DNA of 64,000 bases, from the NCBI RefSeq assembly GCF_003050835.1, contig NZ_QAOJ01000001.1:558001-622000 (forward strand). Reading direction: 5' to 3'. This document shows, one piece after another, positions 39,059 to 47,294 of the stretch; position 1 is the stretch's first letter, and each line of letters begins with the position of its first letter. The notes beneath the pieces are model-generated. The model saw only the letters and a program-made list of their open reading frames with translations, was not told the DNA's origin and did not search any database. The DNA comes from Pseudomonas sp. GV071. Lineage in GTDB: Bacteria > Pseudomonadota > Gammaproteobacteria > Pseudomonadales > Pseudomonadaceae. The translations under genes were made by a program, and so were the position numbers.

Positions 39059-41179
39059 ATGAACACCACAACCACACCGTCGTTTTCCCTCCGTTTGCAG
39101 CACCTGCGCTGGCAGCAGGCCTTTGCACTGTTTCTCGGCCTGACCCTGGGTGCCACCACCTACGCCGAAGAGGCGCAGGAACCGACCGAGGCCCAGCCCC
39201 ATGACCACGACCTGCAAGCCACCATCATCACCGCCGTGCAGCAGAGCTCGCCGCTAACCGTGGTCACCAACCCCAAAGATGCCCGCCAGCCGGTACCGGC
39301 CAGCGATGGTGCCGACTACCTGAAGACCATTCCGGGGTTTTCTGTGGTGCGTAACGGCGGCAGCAACGGCGACCCGGTGTTGCGCGGCATGTTCGGTTCG
39401 CGCCTGAACATCCGCACCAATGGCGGCCTGATGATTGGCGCCTGCCCAGGGCGGATGGACGCGCCGACCTCCTATATCTCACCCGAAACCTTCGACAAAC
39501 TCACCGTGATCAAAGGCCCGCAAACCGTACTGTGGGGCCCGGGCGCCTCGGCCGGCACGGTGCTGTTCGAACGCGAGCCGGAGACCTTCAGTGAACTCGG
39601 CGGGCGCCTCGACGGCAGCCTGTTGGCCGGCTCCAACGGCCGCTTCGACAAGGTGCTGGACGGCGCCGTCGGCAGCGAACTGGGCTACCTGCGCCTGGTG
39701 GGCAACCAGAGCCACGCCGACGATTATCAGGATGGCAACCACGACACCGTGCCTTCGCGCTGGGACAAGTGGAACAGCGACGTGGCCCTGGGCTGGACGC
39801 CGGACGCCGACACCCTGGTCGAGCTCACCGCCGGCAAAGGCGATGGCCAGGCACGGTATGCCGGCCGCGGCATGGACGGCACTCAGTTCCAACGCGAAAG
39901 CCTCGGTTTGCGCGTGGAGAAGCGCAACCTCAGCGAAGTGCTGAGCAAGGTGGAAGCGCAGGTCTACTACAACTACGCCAACCACGTGATGGACAACTTC
40001 CGCCTGCGCGACCCCGACCCGAGCAGCAGCATGCCGATGCCGATGGCCGCGCAAGTTGATCGCCGTACCGTGGGAGGGCGCCTGGCCGCGACCTGGAACT
40101 GGACTGCAGTGGAACTGGTCACCGGCGTCGACGCCCTGCGCAGCGAACACCGCGAACGCAGCTCCAGCTACGCCATGATGACCCGCCAATACACCGACGC
40201 CGACCAGTTCCCCTGGAGCAAAGACGCGGTGTTCCACAGCTACGGCGCCTTCAGCGAACTGACCTGGAACGCCGCCGAACGCACCCGCCTGATCGGCGGC
40301 GCACGCCTGGACCGCAGCGAAGCCACCGACTACCGGCAAACTGTCGGCATGATGAACATGGCCAACCCGACCGCCGACAAAACCCGTGGCGACACCTTGC
40401 CCAGCGGTTTTGTGCGCTACGAATACGACCTGGCCGATTCACCCACCACCCTGTATGCCGGCCTCGGCCATGCCGAGCGTTTCCCCGATTACTGGGAGCT
40501 GTTTTCCGCCACCCGCGGCCCGGCCGGCAGCGTCAACGCCTTCGACGGCAGCCAGCCGGAAAAAACCACCCAACTGGACTTCGGCGTGCAGTACGGCGGC
40601 GAAAACCTGCAGGCCTGGGCCTCGGGTTATGTCGGCCAGGTGCGCGACTACCTGCTGTTCAGCTACAGCCCCGGCATGATGGGCGACAGCACCCAAGTGG
40701 AAAACATCGACGCGCGAATCATGGGCGGCGAATTGGGCGTGGCCTATCAACTGACCAGCAATTGGAAAACCGACGCCACCCTGGCCTATGCCTGGGGCAA
40801 AAACAGCTCCGACGGCGAAGCGCTGCCGCAAATGCCTCCGCTGGAAACCCGCTTCGGCCTCACCTACGAGCAAGCTGCGTTCAGCGCTGGCGCACTGTGG
40901 CGCGTGGTCGCCAGTCAGGGTCGAATCGCCGAAGGCAAAGGCAACGTGGTGGGGCAGGATTTTGGCGAGAGCGCAGGCTTCGGCGTGTTTTCCATCAACG
41001 CCGCGTACCGCCTGAACAAGCAGTTCAAAGTCAGCACCGGGGTCGACAACCTGTTCGACAAGGCCTACGCCGAACACCTGAACCTGGCGGGCAACGCCGG
41101 CTTTGGGTATCCGGCGGATGACGAGGCGATCAACGAGCCGGGGCGCACGTTCTGGACCAAGGTGGACTTCAGCTTTTGA
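39059..41179 (+). CDS. oprC: TonB-dependent copper receptor, OprC-like
   Basis: 706 residues from the ATG at 39059. Signal peptide ends near TTYAE. The plug contains GACPGRMDAPTSY, giving the Cys129-x-x-x-Met133 copper motif, and the barrel contains NHVMDNF, giving His309-x-Met311. These match the CxxxM and HxM ligands known in P. aeruginosa OprC. The C-terminus ends in KVDFSF with terminal Phe. It follows another TonB receptor by 76 bases and shares the DUF2946 neighbourhood. Confidence 0.93.
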   Translation: MNTTTTPSFSLRLQHLRWQQAFALFLGLTLGATTYAEEAQEPTEAQPHDHDLQATIITAVQQSSPLTVVTNPKDARQPVPASDGADYLKTIPGFSVVRNGGSNGDPVLRGMFGSRLNIRTNGGLMIGACPGRMDAPTSYISPETFDKLTVIKGPQTVLWGPGASAGTVLFEREPETFSELGGRLDGSLLAGSNGRFDKVLDGAVGSELGYLRLVGNQSHADDYQDGNHDTVPSRWDKWNSDVALGWTPDADTLVELTAGKGDGQARYAGRGMDGTQFQRESLGLRVEKRNLSEVLSKVEAQVYYNYANHVMDNFRLRDPDPSSSMPMPMAAQVDRRTVGGRLAATWNWTAVELVTGVDALRSEHRERSSSYAMMTRQYTDADQFPWSKDAVFHSYGAFSELTWNAAERTRLIGGARLDRSEATDYRQTVGMMNMANPTADKTRGDTLPSGFVRYEYDLADSPTTLYAGLGHAERFPDYWELFSATRGPAGSVNAFDGSQPEKTTQLDFGVQYGGENLQAWASGYVGQVRDYLLFSYSPGMMGDSTQVENIDARIMGGELGVAYQLTSNWKTDATLAYAWGKNSSDGEALPQMPPLETRFGLTYEQAAFSAGALWRVVASQGRIAEGKGNVVGQDFGESAGFGVFSINAAYRLNKQFKVSTGVDNLFDKAYAEHLNLAGNAGFGYPADDEAINEPGRTFWTKVDFSF

Positions 41180-41201
41180 TCCGATAGCAACGTAAGGGGC
41201 C

Positions 41202-41418
41202 GAAATTCTGGGTCCCAGCCTGCGCGAGGACGACGGAGGTGTTTGTGAGAACGCCGTCGTCCCAGCGCAGGCTGGGACCCAGAGTTTCGCAATAGACGCT
41301 GATGTGGCTGCGAATAAGGTGTACGCCTGGAGACTCTGGATTCCTGCCTGCGCAGGAATGACAGGAGATAATTTGGAGAGCTCCGTCGTCCCAGCGCAGG
41401 CTGGGACCCAGAGTTTCG
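41202..41418. repeat. Two adjacent dispersed inverted-repeat units
   Basis: Two units, 41202-41289 and 41334-41418, each with an ATTCTGG(G)... arm and a CCCAGCGCAGGCTGGGACC arm ending in CAGA. Related copies occur at 49258-49330 and 57003-57080, with a half unit near 42590. The core resembles ATTCC-GCGCAGG-GGAAT repeats known from several proteobacteria. Confidence 0.8.
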
Positions 41419-41441
41419 GATTGGCAATGCGTTGCCTGCGT

Positions 41442-42056
41442 CTACAACCCCGAAACCGCCTTCCTCCTCAACACCAACAAAAACTGCCGACTCCCCGTCG
41501 TCCACACCAACGTCTGAAAATCCCCCTCGCGCAAACCCGCCTTGTTATAGGCATTGGCCTGATGCACCGCATTGCCATCGGCCAGGGTTTGCGCCACCAC
41601 CACCTCACTCATCACCACACCTTCCGGCGTACCCGGTTGCAGGCTGGGCGTCAGCACAATCGAATAACCCACCCGCAATGGCTGCGGCTGATTCACCAGG
41701 GTGCCGTTCTGGCGCACCGCCTGGTTGCGCTGGGTATCGACAAACGTGGAGAGGGTGGCCGAGCTGCCAATCGCCGCCACGAATGGCTGCAGCGCCTGCA
41801 ACTGGTAGTTGTCGTTACCGGCGATACGGTCGACCAGCCCCTCGGCCGCCACCTCGGCGGTGCCGTGCAGCAGGCTGGCCTCGCGGTTGGCGCGGGCTTC
41901 CAGATTGGCCACCGGCGACTTGATTTCCGCCAACGCCGCACGCCATTCCACCTGCTGCACCGGCCAGGGCGCGGGGGCGGCGAGGTTGGGATCGAGGTCC
42001 GCCGCCGACACCTCGGCGCAGGCGAGCAAGCAGGCGAGGGCGGTTATCAGCTTCAT
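41442..42056 (-). CDS. Unknown exported protein
   Basis: 204 residues from the ATG at 42056 (MKLITALACLLACAEVSAAD, a clear signal peptide). The mature protein is soluble; LRVGYSIVLTPSLQPG and FQTLVWTTGSRQFLLVL are beta-rich. It contains no cysteine after the signal peptide, and no catalytic motif is recognised. It lies between two repeat-rich stretches, so it is an isolated gene. Confidence 0.7.
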   Translation of the reverse strand: MKLITALACLLACAEVSAADLDPNLAAPAPWPVQQVEWRAALAEIKSPVANLEARANREASLLHGTAEVAAEGLVDRIAGNDNYQLQALQPFVAAIGSSATLSTFVDTQRNQAVRQNGTLVNQPQPLRVGYSIVLTPSLQPGTPEGVVMSEVVVAQTLADGNAVHQANAYNKAGLREGDFQTLVWTTGSRQFLLVLRRKAVSGL

Positions 42057-42649
42057 CAACACACGGCATCCGGGGGGCAGGGAGCTGCACTATAGCCCAA
42101 GCGAAATCCGCGCTCCCACAGAGGCACGAGGTCTCTTGTGAGAGAGCGGGGCGGCCATCCGATTCAGCCTCGAGCTTTTGATCCGGCTGTTGATCTGGCT
42201 GTTGATCTGGCTGTTGATCTGGCTGTTGATCTGGCTGTTGATCTTGATCCACCCGCCCCGTTAGCGCAGGCCGAGTGCAGGCGCTGCGCAAGGGGTTGAG
42301 CGGCCGGGAGCCGCGAAAGGCAGAGACAGGCCATGGATGGCCTGTTCTGCCGGCCCCTGGAGCAGCGCCGGAGCGAGGGAAGTCGGAGCGCAGCGGAGAC
42401 CCAAGGTTGGGGCGAGCGTTTTTTGCTTACTTTTTGCCTGGTCCGGCACACCGGCGACTGGCATAAAGTGAGTCGCGCGTAAGGCGCGAAACAGATCGCC
42501 CAGCGCACGCGGTAAGGAAGAATACCAACCCACAGGCGCTGAACCGACGGCTCCCAACGGCCCGAGAGAGCCTAGGACACCTGCGCCATTCTGGGTCCCC
42601 GCCTGCGCGAGTACGGCGGGTGAAAAGCGAAAAGTTCGTCGCTTGCGGA
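42057..42649. other. 593-base repeat-rich intergenic region
   Basis: It holds a half palindrome near 42155-42175, a 12-base tandem repeat at 42185-42244, a stretch at 42245-42520 whose TTTTTTGCTTACTTTTTGCC and AAAGTGAGTCGCGCGTAAGG parts match a dispersed Pseudomonas intergenic element recalled from other genomes, and a half dispersed repeat near 42590. Open frames across it are low-complexity and not credible genes. Confidence 0.6.
42185..42244. repeat. 12-bp tandem repeat, five copies
   Basis: Five exact copies of GGCTGTTGATCT. The reverse strand would read as Asp-Gln-Gln-Pro repeats, but the surrounding frame is not a convincing gene. Confidence 0.95.
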
Positions 42650-43012
42650 TCAGAAAATGGAACTGATTACACCGATCAGCCAGCGCCCTACGCCTGTAGA
42701 GGATATCCAGAAAAAACCGATCAAAAAAAACAGAAAAATTAGCCAGGCAACCAGCGCAACCGGCAGGCGTTTAAGCGTTGCCCAGGGTGTAAAGGCAACG
42801 ATATAGGCGGGGCCGAAAGTGACGAGCATGAACACCCAATAAAGAATGTTCTCGTTAGGAGAGCGTTGCCTTGGTGCTCCATTGGTGAGGGCAAGCAGCA
42901 GCACAATGAAGCCGCTCAATAGTGCTAAGTAGAGGCAACGTAGAAGGAACGAACCCACCGCAGTGGAGAAGGGAGTGGGCTCTTCCCACTGATTGATTCG
43001 ACGTTCCTTCAT
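42650..43012 (-). CDS. Unknown membrane protein
   Basis: 120 residues from the ATG at 43012 (MKERRINQWEEP). Three hydrophobic helices at about 21-43 (LRCLYLALLSGFIVLLLAL), 57-76 and 85-105. Base composition is more AT-rich than the neighbours, with repeats on both sides, consistent with recent acquisition. Function unknown. Confidence 0.65.
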   Translation of the reverse strand: MKERRINQWEEPTPFSTAVGSFLLRCLYLALLSGFIVLLLALTNGAPRQRSPNENILYWVFMLVTFGPAYIVAFTPWATLKRLPVALVAWLIFLFFLIGFFWISSTGVGRWLIGVISSIF

Positions 43013-43119
43013 CGGCGTAGCTCCGTGGTTTTTGCGGAGCTTACCGAAAACTGCATCGCACCGTGAGTCACTGTGCACGAGGCGAGCGCAATCTATGCGC
43101 GCACTTGTTCACTTAGTCC

Positions 43120-43202
43120 GTAGGTTGGGCTGAACCCAAGGTGAAGCCCAACAGCCCCCGCCCTATACCCGTTGGGCTTCGCTGCGCTCAACCCAACCTA
43201 CG
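43120..43202. repeat. GTAGGTTGGG dispersed inverted repeat, copy A
   Basis: Begins GTAGGTTGGGC and ends GGGCTTCGCTGCGCTCAACC plus CAACCTAC. The same arms occur at 53541-53694 and 60329-60489. It lies 5 bases from the cobA stop and may end the nasA operon transcript. Confidence 0.85.
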
Positions 43203-43206
43203 TTCC

Positions 43207-43947
43207 TCAACCCAACCGACGTTCCACCACCGCCATCTGCCCAACCCCCGCCACTGCACCAATCACCAGCACCGCCGGGGCCTTCAATTCAAATGCCCAC
43301 GCCGCTTCACACATACCGGCAAGTTCACTGCGGCACTCCCGCTGCTGCGGCAACGAGGCGTTTTCGATCATCGCCACCGGCGTATTGGCCGGCAGCCCAC
43401 CCGCCAACAACTCACTCTGAATTTCTTCAAGCTTGGCCACCCCCATGTAGATCACCAAAGTGGTGCCGCTTTGCGCCAGGGCCTGCCAGTTGAGGCTGCT
43501 GTCATCCTGAGTATGGGCAGTGACCAGCGTCACCCCACGGGCGACGCCGCGTAGGGTCAAGGGAATGCCGCATTGGGTGGCGCCGGCCAGGCCGGCGGTA
43601 ATGCCGTTGACCAACTCCACTTCGATGCCATGAGCACCGAGCCAGTCGGCTTCTTCGCTGCCGCGGCCGAAGATGCACGGGTCGCCGCCTTTCAAACGCA
43701 CCACGCAGTAACCCTGGCGGGCGTAGCGCAGCATCAGGCGGTGGATGAATTCCTGCGGGGTGGAGCGGCACCCGCCGCGTTTGCCGACGGGGATGATCTT
43801 GGCGCCGGGGCAATGCTCCAGCACGGCCGGGTTGACCAGGTCGTCGATCATCACCACCTGGGCGGCGTTGAGGGCGCGCACAGCTTTGAGGGTAAGCAGT
43901 TCCGGATCACCGGGGCCGGCGCCAACCAGCCAGACTTTTGCGCTCAT
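43207..43947 (-). CDS. cobA: Uroporphyrinogen-III C-methyltransferase
   Basis: 246 residues. SUMT methylates uroporphyrinogen III at C2 and C7 to precorrin-2, the first step to sirohaem, the cofactor of the nitrite reductase encoded nearby. Motifs: VWLVGAGPGDPELLTLKA at the N-terminus, VVRLKGGDPCIFGRGSEE, and the GITAGLAGATQCGIPLT segment. It lacks the CysG dehydrogenase/ferrochelatase half. It is the last gene of the nasA-kinase-cobA unit, linking cofactor supply to nitrate use. Confidence 0.95.
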   Translation of the reverse strand: MSAKVWLVGAGPGDPELLTLKAVRALNAAQVVMIDDLVNPAVLEHCPGAKIIPVGKRGGCRSTPQEFIHRLMLRYARQGYCVVRLKGGDPCIFGRGSEEADWLGAHGIEVELVNGITAGLAGATQCGIPLTLRGVARGVTLVTAHTQDDSSLNWQALAQSGTTLVIYMGVAKLEEIQSELLAGGLPANTPVAMIENASLPQQRECRSELAGMCEAAWAFELKAPAVLVIGAVAGVGQMAVVERRLG

Positions 43948-43964
43948 GGGTGTGTCCTCATCAA

Positions 43965-45632
43965 TCAGGAATGGAGTAGCCAGGCGAGCAACAGCAAGTT
44001 GCCCAACAGCGAGGCCAGGGCCAGGCCGCGCCAGACTTTCAAGGGTTCACGCTCCAGCAGCGGCCGTGGCCGGGCGCTGGGTTGTTGTTCGCCGTGTTGC
44101 AGCGCCAGCAGCCATTCTTCGGCGGTTTCAAAACGCTGCGCCGGGTCAGTGGCCAAGGCTTTGTCGAGGTTGTGCACCAGCCATTCGGGCAGGTCCGGGC
44201 GGTAGCGGCTGGCCGCCACCGGGGCGCCGAAGCGCGGGCGCTGGAAGGCTTCGATTTCGCCATGGGGGTAATGGCCGGTGAGCAGGTAGTAGAGGCTCAC
44301 AGCAGCGCTGAAAAGGTCCTGGGCCACGCTGGGGGCAGCGCCGGCATAGGCTTCCGGGGCGATGAAACTGGGGGTGCCGGGTAGCTCGCCGCTGTCCTGG
44401 CGGGACAAGCCAGGGCAGTAGGCGAGACCAAAGTCCAGCACCCGCAGTTCACCGTCGCTGCTGAGCAGCAGGTTCTGCGGTTTGATGTCCCGGTGCAGGA
44501 TGTTGCGCCGGTGCAGCATGCCCAGCGCGCGTAACAGGCGCGAGGCGATTTCCAGCCATTGGTTGAGGCCGAAGGTGCCGTGCAGGGTGTAGTGCTCGGC
44601 CAAGGTGATGCCTTCGTGTTCGCGCATCAGGTAGTACAGGTGCTGACGCTGGTTGGCGTGGTGCACCTCGGGAAAATAACGGCCGGCAACCCGGCGCAGG
44701 AACCATTCTTCCTGGAGCAAGGCTTGGCCGGCATGGCTGTCGTTGTCCCGACTGGCTGGCAGGGTTTTCAGCAGCCAGGGTTGTTGCTGGGTGTCGTATA
44801 CCCGGTAGAGCACCGACTGCTGGCTGTGGCCGACAACGGCGTCCACCTGCCAGCCTTCGAAGTGTTGCCCCGGTTTTAACGCCGGTGGCAGTGGCCATTG
44901 TTCGACCTGGCCGAGTACATCGCCGAGGCTGCTTTCGCCGACGGCGTCGACCCGTACCAGTACAGCGCTGGCGTTGTCCTGGCTGCCGGCCTGGTGGGCG
45001 GCGCTGACCAGGGCCTGGCTGGCGGCTTGCAGTTGGCTTTCGTCACGCAGAATGCCGGCAATCGAGGTTTCGCTGAGGGTGGCCCAGATGCCGTCACTGA
45101 CCAGCAGAAAACTCTCGCCCTCGCGCAATTCACCATCCAGGTAGTCGACCACCAGGTGCTGTTCCAGGCCCATCGCCCGTTTGAGCACGTGTTGCATGCC
45201 TGGTTGGCCCCACACGTGGTCTTCGCTGATGCGTTGCAGTTGCCCGGCGAACCAGCGGTATACCCGGCAATCGCCGATATGGGCGAGGGTGAATTGTTTG
45301 CCGCGCACCACCAAGGCACTCAGGGTGGTAAGCAGTGGCTGGCCGCCACCGTTGGCGTGCAGCCAGCGGTTTTGCGCCAGCAGCAAACGGTCCAGGGCCT
45401 GCGCCACGCCCCAGGTTTCGGGCGTGGCGTAGTAGTCCAGGGCCAGGGCCTGCAGGGTTGAGCGCGCGGCCAGGCCACCGTCGGCGCATTGGCTGACACC
45501 GTCGGCCAAGGCAAACAGATAACCCTTGCTGGCCGCCAGCGCCGGGGCGGGGGTGACCAGGCGAATCGCATCCTGGTTCTCCGCCCGTGGCCCGCTGGCG
45601 CTGGCTTCGGCGTAGCTCAATTGCAGGCTCAT
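43965..45632 (-). CDS. Fused PP2C phosphatase / serine-threonine kinase
   Basis: 555 residues. Residues about 1-235 form a PP2C phosphatase (FALADGVSQCADGG, TLAHIGDCRVYR, LVSDGIW metal-binding aspartates). Residues about 265-525 form a Hanks-type kinase with LLKTL (ATP-binding Lys), HRDIKPQNLLL catalytic loop, LDFGLAY magnesium loop, and APE. A C-terminal hydrophobic tail (LASLLGNLLLLAWLL) anchors it to the inner membrane. It lies between nasA and cobA, as PA1782 does in P. aeruginosa. Its target in nitrate uptake is unknown. Confidence 0.92.
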   Translation of the reverse strand: MSLQLSYAEASASGPRAENQDAIRLVTPAPALAASKGYLFALADGVSQCADGGLAARSTLQALALDYYATPETWGVAQALDRLLLAQNRWLHANGGGQPLLTTLSALVVRGKQFTLAHIGDCRVYRWFAGQLQRISEDHVWGQPGMQHVLKRAMGLEQHLVVDYLDGELREGESFLLVSDGIWATLSETSIAGILRDESQLQAASQALVSAAHQAGSQDNASAVLVRVDAVGESSLGDVLGQVEQWPLPPALKPGQHFEGWQVDAVVGHSQQSVLYRVYDTQQQPWLLKTLPASRDNDSHAGQALLQEEWFLRRVAGRYFPEVHHANQRQHLYYLMREHEGITLAEHYTLHGTFGLNQWLEIASRLLRALGMLHRRNILHRDIKPQNLLLSSDGELRVLDFGLAYCPGLSRQDSGELPGTPSFIAPEAYAGAAPSVAQDLFSAAVSLYYLLTGHYPHGEIEAFQRPRFGAPVAASRYRPDLPEWLVHNLDKALATDPAQRFETAEEWLLALQHGEQQPSARPRPLLEREPLKVWRGLALASLLGNLLLLAWLLHS

Positions 45633-45641
45633 GGGTGGCCC

Positions 45642-46856
45642 TTACACGCGCGCAGCGGTGAAGGCAGCCGAACCCCAGGTGGTTCTCCAGCGGCGTTTAA
45701 CCCCGTGCAGACCGAACCAGGCAACCACGCCGAGGCTGGCGAACAGCCACAGGCCGAGTTGGTAGTCGCCGGTGTTCTGCTTGATCGCCCCCAGGCCTGC
45801 CGCCAGGAGGAAACCGCCGATGCCACCGGCCATGCCGATCAGCCCGGTCATCACGCCGATCTCTTTACGGAAGCGCTGTGGCACCAGTTGGAACACCGCG
45901 CCGTTGCCGGCACCCAGGCCCAACATGGCGGCCACGAATAGCGCCAGGGCAGCGACCGAACTGGAGAGGTGGAAGCCCACCGCCGCGATGCAGATGGCCG
46001 CCAGGGCGTACATGCCGAGCAGGGTGCGAATGCCGCCAAAACGGTCGGCCAAGGCGCCGCCCAGTGGGCGCATCAGGCTGCCACCGAATACACAGGCCGC
46101 GGTGTAGTAGCCGGCGGTTACCGGGTTGAGGTCGTACTGGTCGTGGAAGTAGCCGGGCAGGGCGCTGGCCAGGCCGATAAAGCCACCGAAGGTGACGCTG
46201 TAGAAAAACATGAACCACCAGCTGTCACGGTCGCCCAGGGCCTTGAAGTAGTCGGCCATGGATTTGGGTTTGGCGCGGTTGGGGGCGTTGCGGGCCAGCA
46301 AGCTGAACAGCGCCAAGGTGATCACTAGCGGGATCAGCGCCAGGCCGAACACGTTTGTCCAGCCAAAGGCTGCCGCCAATACCGGCGCGGCCAGTGCGGC
46401 GATCACGGTGCCCGAGTTGCCGGCGCCGGCAATGCCCATGGCTTTGCCCTGGTGCTCGGCCGGGTACCACTGCGAAGCCAGCGGCAAGGCCACGGCGAAC
46501 GAGGCGCCGGCCATGCCGAGGAACACGCCGAGCAGCAGCGCTTGTTCATAGCTGTGGATGCCCAGTTGCCAGGCCACGGCCAGGGCGCCGATGACAATCA
46601 CCTGGCCGATGATGCCGGCGTTTTTTGGCGACACCTGGTCGGCCAGCATGCCCATCAGAAAGCGCAGCAGGGCGCCTGCCAGAATCGGCGTGGCGACCAT
46701 AAAGCCGCGTTGCTGGGTGGTCAGTTGCAGGTCGGTGGCGATTTGTACGGCCATGGGGCCGAGCAGGTACCAGACCATAAAGCTCAAGTCGAAATACAGA
46801 AACGCCGCGAACAGCGTGGGGGTGTGTCCGGCTTTCCAGAAACTGTTGTTGTTCAT
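45642..46856 (-). CDS. nasA: Nitrate/nitrite MFS transporter
   Basis: 404 residues, twelve predicted helices. It belongs to the NarK/NasA nitrate porters: FMVATPILAGALLRFLMGML contains the helix-2 arginine, and the nitrate signature is GAGNSGTVIAALAAPVLA with a second GLGAGNGAVFQLVP. The N-terminus is short and cytoplasmic, typical of assimilatory porters. It is first in the nasA-kinase-cobA operon. The 176 bases upstream hold a sigma-54 element and an antiterminator leader. Confidence 0.94.
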   Translation of the reverse strand: MNNNSFWKAGHTPTLFAAFLYFDLSFMVWYLLGPMAVQIATDLQLTTQQRGFMVATPILAGALLRFLMGMLADQVSPKNAGIIGQVIVIGALAVAWQLGIHSYEQALLLGVFLGMAGASFAVALPLASQWYPAEHQGKAMGIAGAGNSGTVIAALAAPVLAAAFGWTNVFGLALIPLVITLALFSLLARNAPNRAKPKSMADYFKALGDRDSWWFMFFYSVTFGGFIGLASALPGYFHDQYDLNPVTAGYYTAACVFGGSLMRPLGGALADRFGGIRTLLGMYALAAICIAAVGFHLSSSVAALALFVAAMLGLGAGNGAVFQLVPQRFRKEIGVMTGLIGMAGGIGGFLLAAGLGAIKQNTGDYQLGLWLFASLGVVAWFGLHGVKRRWRTTWGSAAFTAARV

Positions 46857-46945
46857 TCAACACCTCATCTGCAAATAGGTTGGGTGATTGCAGGTGGGTG
46901 ACCGCCACGGCCACTCCACCGCCTCGTTTGCGAGGCCAAAAACGC

Positions 46946-46993
46946 AAAAAACGCCGCACTCCACTGGGCAAAAGGCTCAGGGGAATAGCGACG
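46946..46993 (-). terminator. Attenuator terminator in the nasA leader
   Basis: On the minus strand, CGTCGC (46993-46988) pairs with GCGGCG (46957-46952), extended by ATTCC/GGAGT, followed by six T (46951-46946). The 5' arm overlaps the 3' arm of hairpin P2, so the two cannot form together. Confidence 0.7.
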
Positions 46994-47028
46994 TCTTTGT
47001 CGTGGTGGGGCAACCGCCGTTGGCTACC
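46989..47028 (-). promoter_or_regulatory. NasT-type antiterminator hairpins P1 and P2, nasA leader
   Basis: Minus strand. P1 (47028-47009): GGTAGCC, loop AACGGC, GGTTGCC, seven pairs with two G-T. P2 (47002-46989): CGAC, loop AAAGAC, GTCG. Both loops have six bases with A1 and G4, the ANTAR recognition rule. Six bases separate them. Confidence 0.75.
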
Positions 47029-47043
47029 TGTGCAGATGCATGA

Positions 47044-47057
47044 GCAGGTTGTGTGCC
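47044..47057 (-). promoter_or_regulatory. Sigma-54 promoter of nasA
   Basis: Minus strand TGGCAC-N5-CTGC, GG-N10-GC spacing, about 11 bases before the expected transcript start and just upstream of hairpin P1. Confidence 0.8.
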
Positions 47058-47202
47058 AGGTTGGGTGGAAGGCTCTAGATCGGTGGTTCTGCGCTGCATG
47101 GAGGCTCGCAGATGCAATCCTGTGCTGCGTTATGGCGCGTGTTGGGCACTGTGCGCACCATGCTGTTCACGCAGCCCTGGGAAAGGTGTTTGCAGAAGAT
47201 CA

Positions 47203-47274
47203 AAAGCTCGCGGCTAAAGCCCCTCCCACAAAGGAACACCTGTCCCTGTGGGAGGGGCTTTAGCCGCGAGCTTT
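47203..47274. repeat. REP-type palindrome (REPIN)
   Basis: AAAGCTCGCGGCTAAAGCCC and its complement with CTCCCACA/TGTGGGAG inner parts, between nasT and the nasA promoter; it may end the nasST transcript. Confidence 0.85.
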
Positions 47275-47294
47275 GGCGTTGTTAAAAGCGCACC

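Noticed and set aside
41815..42291. Minus-strand frame with Asp-Gln-Gln-Pro repeats
   Set aside because: It overlaps the exported-protein gene, is driven by a 12-base noncoding repeat, and has no ribosome site.
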